Source: Bolinopsis microptera
Lineage: Eukaryota; Ctenophora; Tentaculata; Lobata; Bolinopsidae
Direction: 5' to 3'
DNA length: 64,000 bases
Assembly (NCBI RefSeq): GCF_026151205.1
Contig: NC_087074.1
Coordinates: 15,312,667 to 15,376,666 of the forward strand
Part shown: positions 11,898-21,294 of the stretch, in pieces
Numbering within the stretch: position 1 is the stretch's first letter
Layout of the letters: each line of letters begins with the position of its first letter
Notes under the pieces: generated by a model
The model's input: only the letters and a program-made list of their open reading frames with translations
Told to the model about the DNA's origin: nothing
Database searches by the model: none
Made by a program: the position numbers and the translations under genes

Positions 11898-12790
11898 TAA
11901 CTAGTGATATTGCTCAAGATAACTGCAAGTAACATCAGAATTAATATGAAAGGAACGTACCTGTTTGGTTCCAGTTCATCATCATCATCATCAGGGTCTC
12001 TGGGCTCCAGAAATAACAAACAAGACAAAGTTTACAATACTCATCACCGGAAGGTAGTTCAATTGAAAACCTTAAACTAGAAACTGGATACCAATTAGGT
12101 CGGAACTCGGAGCGCAATTCAATAAATTCCGATCGTTAAAATAACAAATGTGTGTTGTAGGTTAAACACAATGTACACGAATAAAATTTCGCGTGAGAAA
12201 AAAAAACGCGAGACGTACAGTCGATCAAAGTAGACATTCGCCAGACAGGCCAGGGACAAGGCAGTGATGAAAATACACATTGGCATCCAGCCAGTTTGTA
12301 TTGAGGGCCAGTAGTGCACTTATCTTGCTTGTGATTAATTGGACCTACAGATGAGAAAGTGGTCACGTGACTAATAATGGTGGTCACGTGACCCGATCAT
12401 TCTGATTCAATACTGACATAACGTAATCCATTGTGTCACGTTAATCGCAGAAATCGAGTGGATTGGAATGGCGGTTTGATATTGATTGCGGTTTTGAAGC
12501 GGTGATCGAAATTTGATCATCCGAGATCTCATCTCAAGATGCTAACTCCCAGGCCGTCTTGACGCCCACAGTACTTACATACCTTATCTGACCTTATTTG
12601 GACGGACATTAATTGAACGCTGGAGGCCCTAACGTTCATCTTAATGTCCGTTCAAATTAAGTCCGTTCAAGTAAAGTCCGCCAAAGTTAAAGTCCGTTGA
12701 ATTAAAAAAAATTCTAACTTTTTGTTCAGAATATGACAACTATGAGAACTTTATTTTGCCGTAAGTTAACGACGGAAATGTTCTCCTTGG

Positions 12791-13167
12791 TCTGCTGGAG
12801 GCACAGAAAACTCTACTAGCATATGATGTTTCCAAGGGCCACTTGGCGGAAAAAGTCAACGAAATTATGGCACTCAACAACATAGTTTATGAGCTAGTCC
12901 CCGCCAACATAACAAACTTGTTCCAGCCCCCAAGTCTAGATATTACGGTAAATCGTGTTGCCAAGGACATTTTCCGACGTTGTTATAGTTCATATTACTC
13001 AGGGGAGGTAATGAAACAGTGCTAGGAAAGCTTCACGTGATGTTAAGGTTAACCTAAAGTTGTCTAAGATAAAACCACTTCACGCCGAATGGCTTGTAAA
13101 AGTTAACACTAAAATGCAAGACCGGGATAGTTTGATAAAAAAGGTTTCCATAAAACTAGAAAACTGA
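12791..13167 (+). pseudogene. Pogo-like transposase, C-terminal catalytic remnant
   Basis: Fragment of a DDE transposase of the pogo/Tigger group, the enzyme that cuts and pastes TA-target elements. The frame reads TLLAYDVSKGHLAEKVNEIM, containing the second catalytic Asp and its downstream His. It continues ELVPANITNLFQP..LDI, equivalent to the family's QPLD with the third acidic residue. A two-codon insertion separates QP from LD here. After VMKQ near 13,018 a frameshift introduces a stop. The next frame gives KIKPLHAEWLVKVNTKMQ, the conserved end of the DDE domain. The N-terminal DNA-binding domains and first catalytic Asp are absent. A poorer copy lies at about 13,735-14,110. Confidence 0.8.
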
Positions 13168-13734
13168 TGCAGTGATAAATACACATTGGCATCCAGCCAG
13201 CTTTGTATTGAGGGCCAGTAGTGCACTTTATCTTGCTTGTGATTAATTGGACCTACCGATGAGAAAGTGGATCACCGTGACTAATAATGGAGGTCACGTG
13301 ACCCGATCATTCTGATTCAATACTGACATAACGTAATCCATTGTGTCCACGTTAATCGCAGAAACGCGTGGATTGGGAATGGCGGTTGATATTGAATGCG
13401 GTTTTGAAGCGGTGAACGAAATTTATCATCCGAGATCTCACCAAGATGCTACGGAGTAAGTCCCAGGCCGTCTTGACGCCGCACATAGTCTACACACCGG
13501 TTAACCAGAACTATAGGCCGTTTTATCTGACCATATTTGGACGGACATTAAATGAACGCTGGAGGCCCTAACCGTTATCTTAATGTCCGTACCAAATTAA
13601 GTCCGTTCAAGTAAATGTCGTCAAAATTAAAGTCCGTTGAATTTAAAAAAAATTCAAACTTTTTTTTTGTTCACAATATGACAACTAAGAGAACTTTATT
13701 GTGCCGTAAGTTAACGGACGGCAATTTTCCCTTG

Positions 13735-14110
13735 GTCTGCTGGAGGCACAGAAATCTCGACTAGCATATATGTTTCCAAGGGTCACAGGGCGGAAAAAGT
13801 CAACGAAATTATGGCACTCAACAACATAGTTAATGAGCTAGTCCCCGCCAACATAACAAACTTGTTCCACCCCCAGTCCTAGAAAATACGGTTAAATCGG
13901 GTTGCCAAAGGCATTTTCCGACCGTTGTTATGTTTCATATTACTTTACTCAGGGAGGTAATGAAACAGTGCTAGGAAAGCTATCACGTGATGTTAAGGTT
14001 AACCTGAAGTTTACCAAGATAAACCCTCACCCAATGGCTTGTAAAAGTTAACACTAAAATGCAAGACCGGATAGTTTGAAAAAAAAGGTTTTCCATAAAA
14101 CTAGAATCAC
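13735..14110 (+). pseudogene. Second pogo-like transposase remnant
   Basis: Duplicate of the remnant at 12,791-13,167 with many one-base indels. Recognisable pieces are VNEIMALNNIV and ELVPANITNLF, but QPLD is disrupted. It cannot encode protein. Confidence 0.75.
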
Positions 14111-14209
14111 TGATGCATTACGCATGACTATTTCATGCTCGAAACCCATTTGATGAAGATGAAATATGAGAGATTAGACACGATCTTGTACACATACTTA
14201 CTTGTTTAC

Positions 14210-15340
14210 TTTTGTTGTGTTATCCTCGTAGCAGGACGGGTCATCAGATTTTCTGACCATCCTCGATGGCGAGTAGTACTAAACCAGGGAATTGTAGACC
14301 AGCTGCAGCTTATAACCGAAGGCGGAGGGATGTCCGGAATCAAAGCAATAAACTGGACAACCTAACTTTAACGACTCAATACGTAGCTCATCTTTATATT
14401 ATCAGGCACTTTGTTCCACAGATTTTGGTCCTCTTACAGCAAATGAGCTGTCATAGATTCAGAGTGCTGGTTGCTCGAGATGACTCAACCTAGACAGGGA
14501 AGGGATGATTGTTGGCTCGGGTACCATGCGGATGTTTTTGGGAACCAAATATTGCAGCAAATTTGGGACAACATTGTGAAGATCTTCGACATCATCAGAA
14601 TAGTGGTACCGTTCCCTTCTGCGCTGCAGTACATTAGCTTTAAGATTGTGAAAGCCTCTCCCAGTAGTTCATATATTCCAGACCGCATATACGATCGGTG
14701 AATGTTCGCGGACCCCTCCAAAAGCTGGATCCCAGTCACCTTAACGGGTCCATTGCGGACAAACAGCACTCTAGTAGGCATTCTGACCAAAGACTTATAT
14801 AGGTAGTCATTACGGTCCTATCAACCCGAGTTTGAAGACACTAAAGTTATAATAAGTAATACCCATACAGTTTCGCTTCTAGCATTTCTGAACCAGAAGA
14901 GAACCTATGCTGTTTTGGAACCAGTTCAGTCGCTTGATACCATAAACTCCGGAGGGTCTCTAACGTTTTTCTCAACGGGATGTAGTATTTCCTCGCTGGA
15001 GACCTTGAAAAGAGAGTTACCCCGTAAAGAATGTAGTTCAGAAAAGTTACTCTTTCAGTTTTGGAGATGATTTATGAGCTCAACTTCTGTTCGAGGAGGC
15101 TCCATGTTGTGGCACAGCGTGAAACCATTCGAGAATACCGGAAAACAGATCAGACTGAAGCAGCAGACAGTGCCTCAAAACAATCGATACTATTTGGAGA
15201 CCCTAGTATCGTCAGCAAAGAAGCTACCTTAGAAAAGGTAACAGCTAGCTCTAGATCGTTAATAAACAAAATGAACAATAGTGGTCCTAGATCACCCTTC
15301 CCTAGGAACACCACTTAGAACGCCTGGCACTGTCCGAAGA
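14210..15340 (-). mobile_element. Non-LTR retrotransposon 3' fragment inside the pogo-like element
   Basis: On the minus strand, separate frames spell the C-terminal signature of non-LTR reverse transcriptases. RRRERYHYSDDVEDLHNVVP near 14,560-14,630 is followed by IYDSSFAVRGPK near 14,430 and LWNKVPDNIK in a neighbouring frame. The S-F-x-x-RGPKLWN motif closing a string of degraded frames is typical of these elements. The intact pogo-like relative at 16,969 lacks this segment (junction equivalents around 14,205 and 15,345), so it is an insertion. It is 5'-truncated and broken by frameshifts and stops. Confidence 0.65.
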
Positions 15341-15571
15341 AACACCATATTTAAACATTTTTTACTCTTAAAAATAACGCTGCATTATCCTACTTACTTT
15401 ATAAGAAAATGGATTTAAAAATCATTTTGGCTAAAATAAAAAACGTTTTAAAAAAATGCAACAAAATTCGGATTTTTGATGGTTTTGAATGCCCCTTCTA
15501 GCGTCAAATTAATGTCCGTTTCATATTAATGTCCGTTTATTTAATGTCCGTCTAAATAAGGTCCGATAAGG

Positions 15572-16205
15572 TAGTTCACTAATGGTATTGGTGACGATGG
15601 CTGCAACGAAACGATATACTGGTGTTTGTGAATAGTGAGTTACTAGTTCACAAATGGTATCGGGACAGCTGCTATGTCAAGATATACTGGTATTTGTGAG
15701 TAAATGTAAGTGATTAAATGTAATGAGCCAATAGTTAACTATGGTAATGGGACAGCACGGTTCATATTGACCCAGGCAAAGAAGGCTGGAAGCGCATACG
15801 CTCCATTGATTCAACTGGAATCTAACCATTTTTTTAGTTGAAAGTGATCTGTATGCCAGGATCAGAGATAATGGTTCAGCATGGTTTCATAGTTCTCAGA
15901 CATCTTGTTTGTGGTTGGAACCCTCGTTTTTAATACTCTGGGGTGAGTACAACTAAAGCACTTAATTCAAAATATTTCAACTTCTCACGAGAGTTTAGTG
16001 TTAAACTTGTGGCAATTAAAATTGAGTAAGGATACTGAAAATCCGAGGTTGCCTTGTATTAACTTATAAAATGTCAAATTCACAGAATTAAGGGGTAGTA
16101 GAATTTGGTTGCAAAGACTAAAGGCCTTATATAGCTGATGAGATATTTGTGCACAATGCAGTATGCATAATCGACACACGACAGCCAATATTCTACACTT
16201 TTACT
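15572..16205. other. Intergenic, loose tandem repetition
   Basis: No gene. ACTGGTRTTTGTGA-type segments and AATGGTATYGG recur at about 70-bp spacing between 15,580 and 15,750, suggesting an old degenerate tandem repeat. Confidence 0.4.
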
Positions 16206-16209
16206 ATGC

Positions 16210-16430
16210 CCCTCATTTACCACTACTTCCATTTACCACCTCCATTTACCACCCCAATTAACCACCCCATTAACCCCCCCGATTAACCACCCCCATTTAA
16301 CCACCCCATTTTTCCCATTTATCACCCCACTTACCGCCCCATTTGCCACCCCATTTACCACCCCATTTACCACCCCATTTACCAACCCATTTACCACCCC
16401 ATTTACCACCCCATTTACCATCCCATTTCA
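16210..16430. repeat. 11-12-bp minisatellite
   Basis: Around 18 units of CCATTTACCAC with length and base variants. The GTGGTAAATGG reverse complement produces a spurious Val-Asn-Gly frame on the minus strand. Confidence 0.9.
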
Positions 16431-16539
16431 ATAAGACATCCAGCTGATATACGGGGAATATCATCACATTCATATTCGATATCTGATAATATAGCTCTAT
16501 TGATTATCATGCAATGCTGGCAAGCATGACCGTTGCCAT

Positions 16540-16920
16540 GATTATATTCACAATACTATTTACCCCCTATACTATCATATCCCCTTTATTGTTTTTCAGG
16601 CATTAAAACTCATCGAAAGTAGTTCAGCAGGTATATTTAAGTTCAAAACATTCTAATTCAATGTTAAAGATGACAGGAATAAAAAATAGTTATGTGGAGG
16701 TTTTTAAGAAATTTGCGCAAAATACGCACCAGCGTCCAGCATGTTATACGAAATTCGGTAAAAAACCCAAAATCGCCATATTCAGGTGCCTTAAAAACCA
16801 TTTTAAAATTGAGTTAGAGATCTGAAACTTTGCAGGGCGTCTAGACGTTGACCAAATCGACTGTAAATAAAGTTCATGCTTCAGGAGTATTGGGAAATGG
16901 GTTTTCTGGAACCCCTGTTT
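16540..16920. repeat. Dispersed repeat, copy 1 (inverted copy at 39,065-39,440)
   Basis: Segments such as ATGTTATACGAAATTCGGTA, AAATCGCCATATTCAGGTGC and GGGAAATGGGTTTTCTGGAA reappear in the same order, reverse-complemented, at 39,065-39,440 with scattered substitutions. No ends or coding content are recognised. Confidence 0.75.
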
Positions 16921-17153
16921 TACAACAGATTGTCGTGAAGTATATCTATCTATCTATGTATCTATATACCTTATCGGACCTTATTTGGACGGACATTAAT
17001 TGAACGCTGGAGGCCCTAACGTTCATCTTAATGTCCGTTCAAATAAAGTCCGTTCATTTAAGGTCCGTCCAAGTTAAAGTCCGTTGAATTTTTTTCAAAC
17101 ATTTTTCCACTTGAACTTTTTGTCCAGAATATGACAATTATGAGGATTTTATT

Positions 17154-17315
17154 GGGTAACTCGGTAATCTGCCGATGCACATCTGGGGCACACCTCGGGC
17201 ACACCTGCTTTGTGCCCGAGGTGTGCCCGAGGTGTGCCCGAGGTGTGCCCGAGTTTGTGCCCCAGGTGTGCCCGAGGTGTGCCCCAGATGTGCATCGGCA
17301 GATTACCGAGTTACC
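17154..17315. mobile_element. Nested 162-bp palindromic MITE
   Basis: Two 52-bp perfect inverted arms begin GGTAACTCGGTAATCTGCCG. They enclose a core of tandem GTGCCCGAGGT units. TTTTATT occurs on both sides (17,147-17,153 and 17,316-17,322), and only one copy is present at the same point of the sister element (near 12,750), so it is the likely 7-bp target duplication. The whole insert could fold into one hairpin. Confidence 0.85.
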
Positions 17316-17359
17316 TTTTATTGTGCCGTAATAAAGTTAACTACGGAAAGGTTCACCTT

Positions 17360-17690
17360 GGTCTGCCGGAGGCATAGAAAACTTAGCTTTACTAATAATA
17401 GTATATTATGTTTTCAAGGGTCACTTGGCGGAAAAAGTCAACGCGAAATTATGGCACTCAACAACATAGTTCAACTTCATGAGCTAGTCCCCGCCAACAT
17501 GACAAACTTGTTCCAGCCTCTAGATATTACAGTAAATCGTGTTGCCAAGGACATTGTCCGACGTTTTTATAGTTCATATTACTCAGGGGAGGTAATGAAA
17601 CAGTGCTAGGAAAGCTCCACATGATGTTAAGGTTAACCTAAAGTTGTCTAAGATAAAACCACTTCATGATGATTTAAGCATGGACTGTTT
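17360..17690 (+). pseudogene. Pogo-like transposase remnant
   Basis: Shares NEIMALNN-like and ELVPANMTNLFQPLDITVNR with the copy at 12,791, here with the uninterrupted QPLD motif. It continues as KDIVRRFYSSYYSGEVMKQ before the same frameshift position. Indels disrupt the start of the fragment, and the KPLHAEWL tail is largely deleted. It is non-functional. Confidence 0.8.
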
Positions 17691-17964
17691 CATGCACGAA
17701 AACCCATTTGATGAAGATGATAGGTGATATTGAAACTGATCATGTACACATATTTTAACATTTTTACTGCCTAACGACTGCTTTTCTTACTTGCTGTATA
17801 AAAAATGGATTTAAAAATCATTTGCTGAAATGAAAAAAGTAAAAAAAACGAAAAAATTCGGATTTTTGATGGTTTTGAATGCCTTCTAGTTCTATCGTTC
17901 ATATTAATGTCCGTTCATAATTATGTCCGTTCATTTAAGGCCGTCCAAATAAGGTCCGATAAGG

Positions 17965-18373
17965 TATGTAGGGACACACACACAAAAATTAATGGAAATA
18001 ATTACCGGACTTTATTATTCACGGATCTTAATGCCACAGACATAATTATTCACTGACATAATTATTCACTGACATAATTATTCACGCTGAGGTCTTCAGC
18101 ATGAAAGTAATGTCCTTGAAAGTTATGTCCGATAAGGGGATAACTAAGTACCTGTATTTTTATAGCTAATTTTTCAAAACAGCATATTTTAGGGCTATGA
18201 TTGACAGAAGAACCATCAGATAATGAGTTAAAAGGGTTTTGAGGACACCTCACAGTAGAAAAGAGGTATCGTATTTTCAGTGTGACAAAGTTGACGAAAT
18301 ATTGCCTTAAAACCGTTCGATGCCTGCCCTTTAACCAATGTTGTATCATAATTGTTAGATTGACCTAATCTAC
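17965..18373. other. Flank with a 16-bp direct repeat and a second pogo-like end
   Basis: GACATAATTATTCACT occurs three times in a row near 18,039-18,085. A stretch ending ATGTCCGATAAGG at about 18,137 resembles the right end of the neighbouring pogo-like element, so a truncated relative may abut it. No gene is seen. Confidence 0.45.
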
Positions 18374-18450
18374 TGCTGGGTGGCCTAGTGGTTAATAGAG
18401 CTTCCGCCTTCTGTACAGAAGGTTCAGGGTTCGAATCCCAGTGTCACTCA
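18374..18450 (+). ncRNA. tRNA-like unit, probably a tRNA-derived SINE head
   Basis: An A-box-like TGGCCTAGTGG at 18,381 and a B-box GGTTCGAATCC at 18,428-18,438 stand 47 bp apart, as in RNA polymerase III internal promoters. A hairpin CCTTCTGTACAGAAGG occupies the anticodon-arm region. The acceptor arms do not pair well, so this is not a functional tRNA. A SINE head or tRNA pseudogene is more likely. Confidence 0.55.
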
Positions 18451-18496
18451 GACTAGGGAGTAGCTAAGGATTCATTGGATCTGTGCGATCTCCTCG

Positions 18497-18655
18497 GTCC
18501 GCTGAGTAGATCTAATGCAGGTTTAGGTAATTTCAGTAGGTCTCCACCAATGACGTCCATCTCGTCCAAGTCAGCCGGTTTTGAGGCAACTGTTGTGAAC
18601 AGTAGTGTCAGGAACAAAATCATCACGGCGTTAGTCTGTTTTGGAAAACTTCCCT
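18497..18655 (-). pseudogene. Truncated copy of the secreted-protein gene
   Basis: Matches the 5' half of the intact gene at 20,603-21,055, from the ATG at 18,646-18,648 (MILFLTLLFTTVASKPADLD) to LLSG. Homology then stops abruptly at 18,497 in unrelated sequence. The upstream 200 bp (18,656-18,850), including the TACACTTACAGTGCGAACAC motif, is also conserved. There is one substitution in the GLN-type stretch and no downstream exon. Confidence 0.85.
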
Positions 18656-18850
18656 AAAGGTTCATGGTTCGATTGAATTGTATTTGTTATGATCAAGTTT
18701 AGTTTGTTAGGATCGAACTTCTATCTGTGACCATTGCACTGTACACTTACAGTGCGAACACATAGTTACTTCACCAATGATATGTAAAATGACAATTTTC
18801 AGAAAAAAATATAACAACTAATATTTTGACATTATAAATACTAGCAGGAA

Positions 18851-19142
18851 CCCGTCAAACCTTTAAGACTGGTGTCAAGGCTCTTTGGTGGCCGGATCAG
18901 TTTCCTACCCTAAAGTCTCCCAGTAAAAATAATTATTACCTATTTAATTCGCGTTTTTGACACCACTTGGGGGTCCAAATTTTGGGTACTAAAATTCTTA
19001 TTCCTTGGCCGATTTTCGATTTTTTCATGCTGATTTGAAGGCCATTAAATCATTTGAATCAGTTAAAAAAGTTTCAGTTTTATATCTTGTACGGTTTTTG
19101 CGGAAACCCGTGTTAAAGTTGATGCCGTGGTGTCAGTAAAAT
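18851..19142. other. Unassigned flank
   Basis: AT-rich sequence with no feature I can name. Confidence 0.4.
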
Positions 19143-19772
19143 GATCCGTATTTGAGAGTTAACTGTTGATTCTGGTTATCAAACGAGAGTGCTCAACAAC
19201 GACGAGTCGAAGGAGCATAACTAATAAATAGTTGTTGTTTGGTTTCCCAAAGAGAGTGCTCGACTGCAGTTAAGCAGGAGCATTATAATTCTACCAGCTT
19301 CACGGAACTCAGTAAAGAATTTTCCTCTACCACTACACGAAGGCCAACGCAGTTTACAACTTTAAAAGCCAAAGATATCTTACTACCTTACTTCATAGAC
19401 AATTTTAAAATTGGGACGGACACATTAAACTGTTTTTTTGGAAATTTTGTAAATTTTGATAATTTTGAAAATGTTTCATGATCGATAAAAATTATTTTAT
19501 AAAGGAGCAACATGTCATAGCGCTACAATTCATTATTCTATTTGGCACTGATGATTGGTATTGTTTTTATACATATCATGAAACGGATCGTTTGCCCGCC
19601 AATTTGATTTGTTTCAATTGTTCGAATTATAATGCTCCTGCTTAACTGCAGTCGAGCACTCTCTTTGGGAAACCAAACAACAACTATTTATTAGTTATGC
19701 TCCTTCGACTCGTCGTTGTTGAGCACTCTCGTTTGATAACCAGAATCAACAGTTAACTCTCAAATACGGATC
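19143..19772. repeat. 148-bp inverted repeat with 334-bp spacer
   Basis: Arms 19,143-19,290 and 19,625-19,772 appear to be exact reverse complements. They start GATCCGTATTTGAGAGTTAA and contain CTCGACTGCAGTTAAGCAGG. Each is 148 bp and ends with ATTATAATT at the spacer side. Confidence 0.9.
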
Positions 19773-20119
19773 CTAATTCTACCAGCTTCACGGAACTCAG
19801 TAAAGAATTTTCCTCTACCACTACACGAAGGCCAACGCAGTTTACAACTTTAAAAGCCAAAGATATCTTACTACCTTACTTCATAGACAATTTTAAAATT
19901 GGGACGGACACATTAAACTGTTTTTTTGGAAATTTTGTAAATTTTGATAATTTTGAAAATGTTTCATGATCGATAAAAATTATTTTATAAAGGAGCAACA
20001 TGTCATAGCGCTACAATTCATTATTCTATTTGGCACTGATGATTGGTATTGTTTTTATACATATCATGAAACGGATCGTTTGCCCGCCAATTTGATTTGT
20101 TTCAATTGTTCGAATTATA
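19286..20119. repeat. 346-bp direct duplication, offset 488 bp
   Basis: The spacer plus a few bases (19,286-19,631, starting TAATTCTACCAGCTTCACGG) recurs at 19,774-20,119 with no visible change. With the inverted repeat this gives an A-B-A'-B layout. An AT microsatellite follows the second copy (20,114-20,133). Confidence 0.9.
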
Positions 20120-20159
20120 TATATATATATATCGTCTCGCTTTATATATAGTAAGATAA

Positions 20160-20600
20160 CAGTGTATATTTTCAAAAAACAGAATACCGAATATTTTACA
20201 AAATAAAAGCCAAATCTAATTTTCACAGAAATTAATACGTCTATTGTTCATAAAAATGTTTTTTTTTGTATTATCTGTTCTTCTGAGAATGTCTACTGTT
20301 TGTTATCTTTCTCAAACTGCTGGTTTGGCATCTTTCTCAAACTTCCGGTATTGTGCCTCCATTTCACTGAAAATTCACATCAATGTTAATCAATGAAGGA
20401 CAGTGGTCGGTTGAAAAATCAAATTATAACCATATCAATCAGACAATCAGCGGTTAAAATTAGAGTGACAGGATAAATGTTAATATCCCAATTTGCAAGA
20501 CACTGATTTTTATTCTGAATTAATTTCTAAAACAATAAAGTTAAAAATATTTAGCTCCTTCCATCTGCATCAAATATCCGATCATGCGCTCGAAGTCAAA
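20160..20600. other. Dispersed repeat segment and 3' flank of secreted-protein gene
   Basis: 20,155-20,290 is the reverse complement of 39,650-39,780 (ACAGTGTATATTTTCAAAAA and following). The rest is the 3' flank of the secreted-protein gene, with a probable polyadenylation signal. Confidence 0.6.
20509..20514 (-). terminator. Polyadenylation signal AATAAA
   Basis: AATAAA on the minus strand, about 90 bp past the stop codon of the secreted-protein gene. Confidence 0.5.
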
Positions 20601-20602
20601 AG

Positions 20603-21055
20603 TCAATACCTTAAGATGTTGCACAATGCTGGTTCCTTGTAGCAGATATAGTTCTCCATGGCTTCTGAGACAGCATTCAGTAAATCCAAGTTCTCATTAT
20701 TGACCAGCAGTGTCTCGTAGCTCTTTAGCAGGGCTACCTTTATGTCTTCGTCAGACGCCACCTCACCTGCCTTGACCAGTTGCTTTGCTTGGCTGCAAAG
20801 TAGTTCATTCGTTCCATCATCACAGTTCACCTTCCCAAACTCTAGATCATCTATCATTTTTTGAGCTTTAAAAGCATCACATTGAGCATTTCCGATATCG
20901 CAGTTGTACGTCCCGATCAGATGTTCCATTCCGCTGAGTAGATCTAATGCAGGTTTAGGTAATTTCAGGAGGTCTCCACCAATCACGTCCATCTCGTCCA
21001 AGTCAGCCGGTTTTGAGGCAACTGTTGTGAACAGTAGTGTCAGGAACAAAATCAT
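20603..21055 (-). CDS. Small secreted six-cysteine protein
   Basis: An intact single-exon frame of 150 residues. The start is the ATG at 21,053-21,055, giving MILFLTLLFTTVASKP. The preceding GTG is not needed. The N-terminus is a clear signal peptide, with hydrophobic core ILFLTLLFTTV and a likely cut after VAS. The mature part of about 135 residues is acidic and apparently helical. It has six cysteines in three close pairs: YNCDIGNAQC, NCDDGTNELLC and ICYKEPALC. Three disulfides are therefore plausible. I do not recognise the family. It could be an extracellular or venom/mucus-type small protein, but nothing shows a function. Two damaged copies lie at 18,497 and 39,990, and all three share about 200 bp of upstream sequence, so the gene has been spread with its 5' flank. 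A mariner-like MITE sits 240 bp upstream. Confidence 0.75.
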   Translation of the reverse strand: MILFLTLLFTTVASKPADLDEMDVIGGDLLKLPKPALDLLSGMEHLIGTYNCDIGNAQCDAFKAQKMIDDLEFGKVNCDDGTNELLCSQAKQLVKAGEVASDEDIKVALLKSYETLLVNNENLDLLNAVSEAMENYICYKEPALCNILRY

Positions 21056-21290
21056 CACGGCGTTAGTCTGTCTTGGAAAACTTCCCTAAAGGTTCATGGT
21101 TCGATTGAATTGTATTTGTTATGATCAAGTTTAGTTTGTTAGGATCGAACTTCTATCTGTGACCATTGCACTGTACACTTACAGTGCGAACACATAGTTA
21201 CTTCACCAATGATATGTAAAATGACAATTTTCAGAAAAAAATATAACAACTAATATTAATTAAAATATAGTTATAATTATATCTTGACAT
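21056..21290 (-). promoter_or_regulatory. Conserved upstream region of the secreted-protein gene
   Basis: About 230 bp shared almost unchanged with 18,656-18,850 and 39,785-39,985. It includes GTGTTCGCACTGTAAGTGTA and an AT-rich block before it. It may hold the promoter, or it may simply be part of the duplicated unit. No clear TATA box could be fixed. Confidence 0.4.
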
Positions 21291-21294
21291 TATA

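Larger units (their letters stand above)
12270..14110. repeat. ~900-bp tandem duplication covering flank and 5' half of a pogo-like element
   Basis: Sequence from about 12,270 (ACACATTGGCATCCAGCCAG) to 13,167 is repeated from about 13,175 to 14,110. The two units differ mostly by single-base insertions and deletions rather than substitutions, for example GGTCACGTGAC versus GATCACCGTGAC. The copy junction falls inside the transposase remnant. This is either a genomic tandem duplication that then decayed, or two reads or haplotypes laid end to end in the assembly. Confidence 0.8.
12582..15571 (+). mobile_element. Pogo-like element, duplicated and interrupted
   Basis: The left end at 12,582 (TA then CCTTATCTGACCTTATTTGG) and the right end at 15,571 (GGTCCGATAAGG then TA) match the ends of the intact relative at 16,969-17,964. 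The subterminal zones carry the same repeated AATGTCCGTTCAAAT-type motifs. The element contains a second copy of its own left half (from about 13,519) and a LINE fragment. No complete transposase survives. Confidence 0.8.
16969..17964 (+). mobile_element. Pogo-like non-autonomous element, 996 bp, TA target site
   Basis: Perfect terminal inverted repeats of at least 24 bp begin CCTTATCGGACCTTATTTGG, and the far end is the exact reverse complement. TA flanks both ends (16,967-16,968 and 17,965-17,966). Next to the ends, AATGTCCGTTCAAATAAAGT-type motifs repeat several times on both sides. A transposase remnant occupies the middle and a palindromic element is nested at 17,154-17,315. The TA duplication and the catalytic motifs place it in the Tc1/mariner-pogo group. 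It cannot move on its own. Confidence 0.92.

Noticed and set aside
14471..14790. Overlapping 76- and 101-codon frames
   Set aside because: They are shadows of the degraded LINE C-terminus, whose signature motifs are in other frames of the minus strand.
16233..16421. Val-Asn-Gly repeat frame
   Set aside because: Minisatellite translation.
18374..18450. Functional tRNA gene
   Set aside because: The acceptor arms do not pair, so it is called tRNA-like only.
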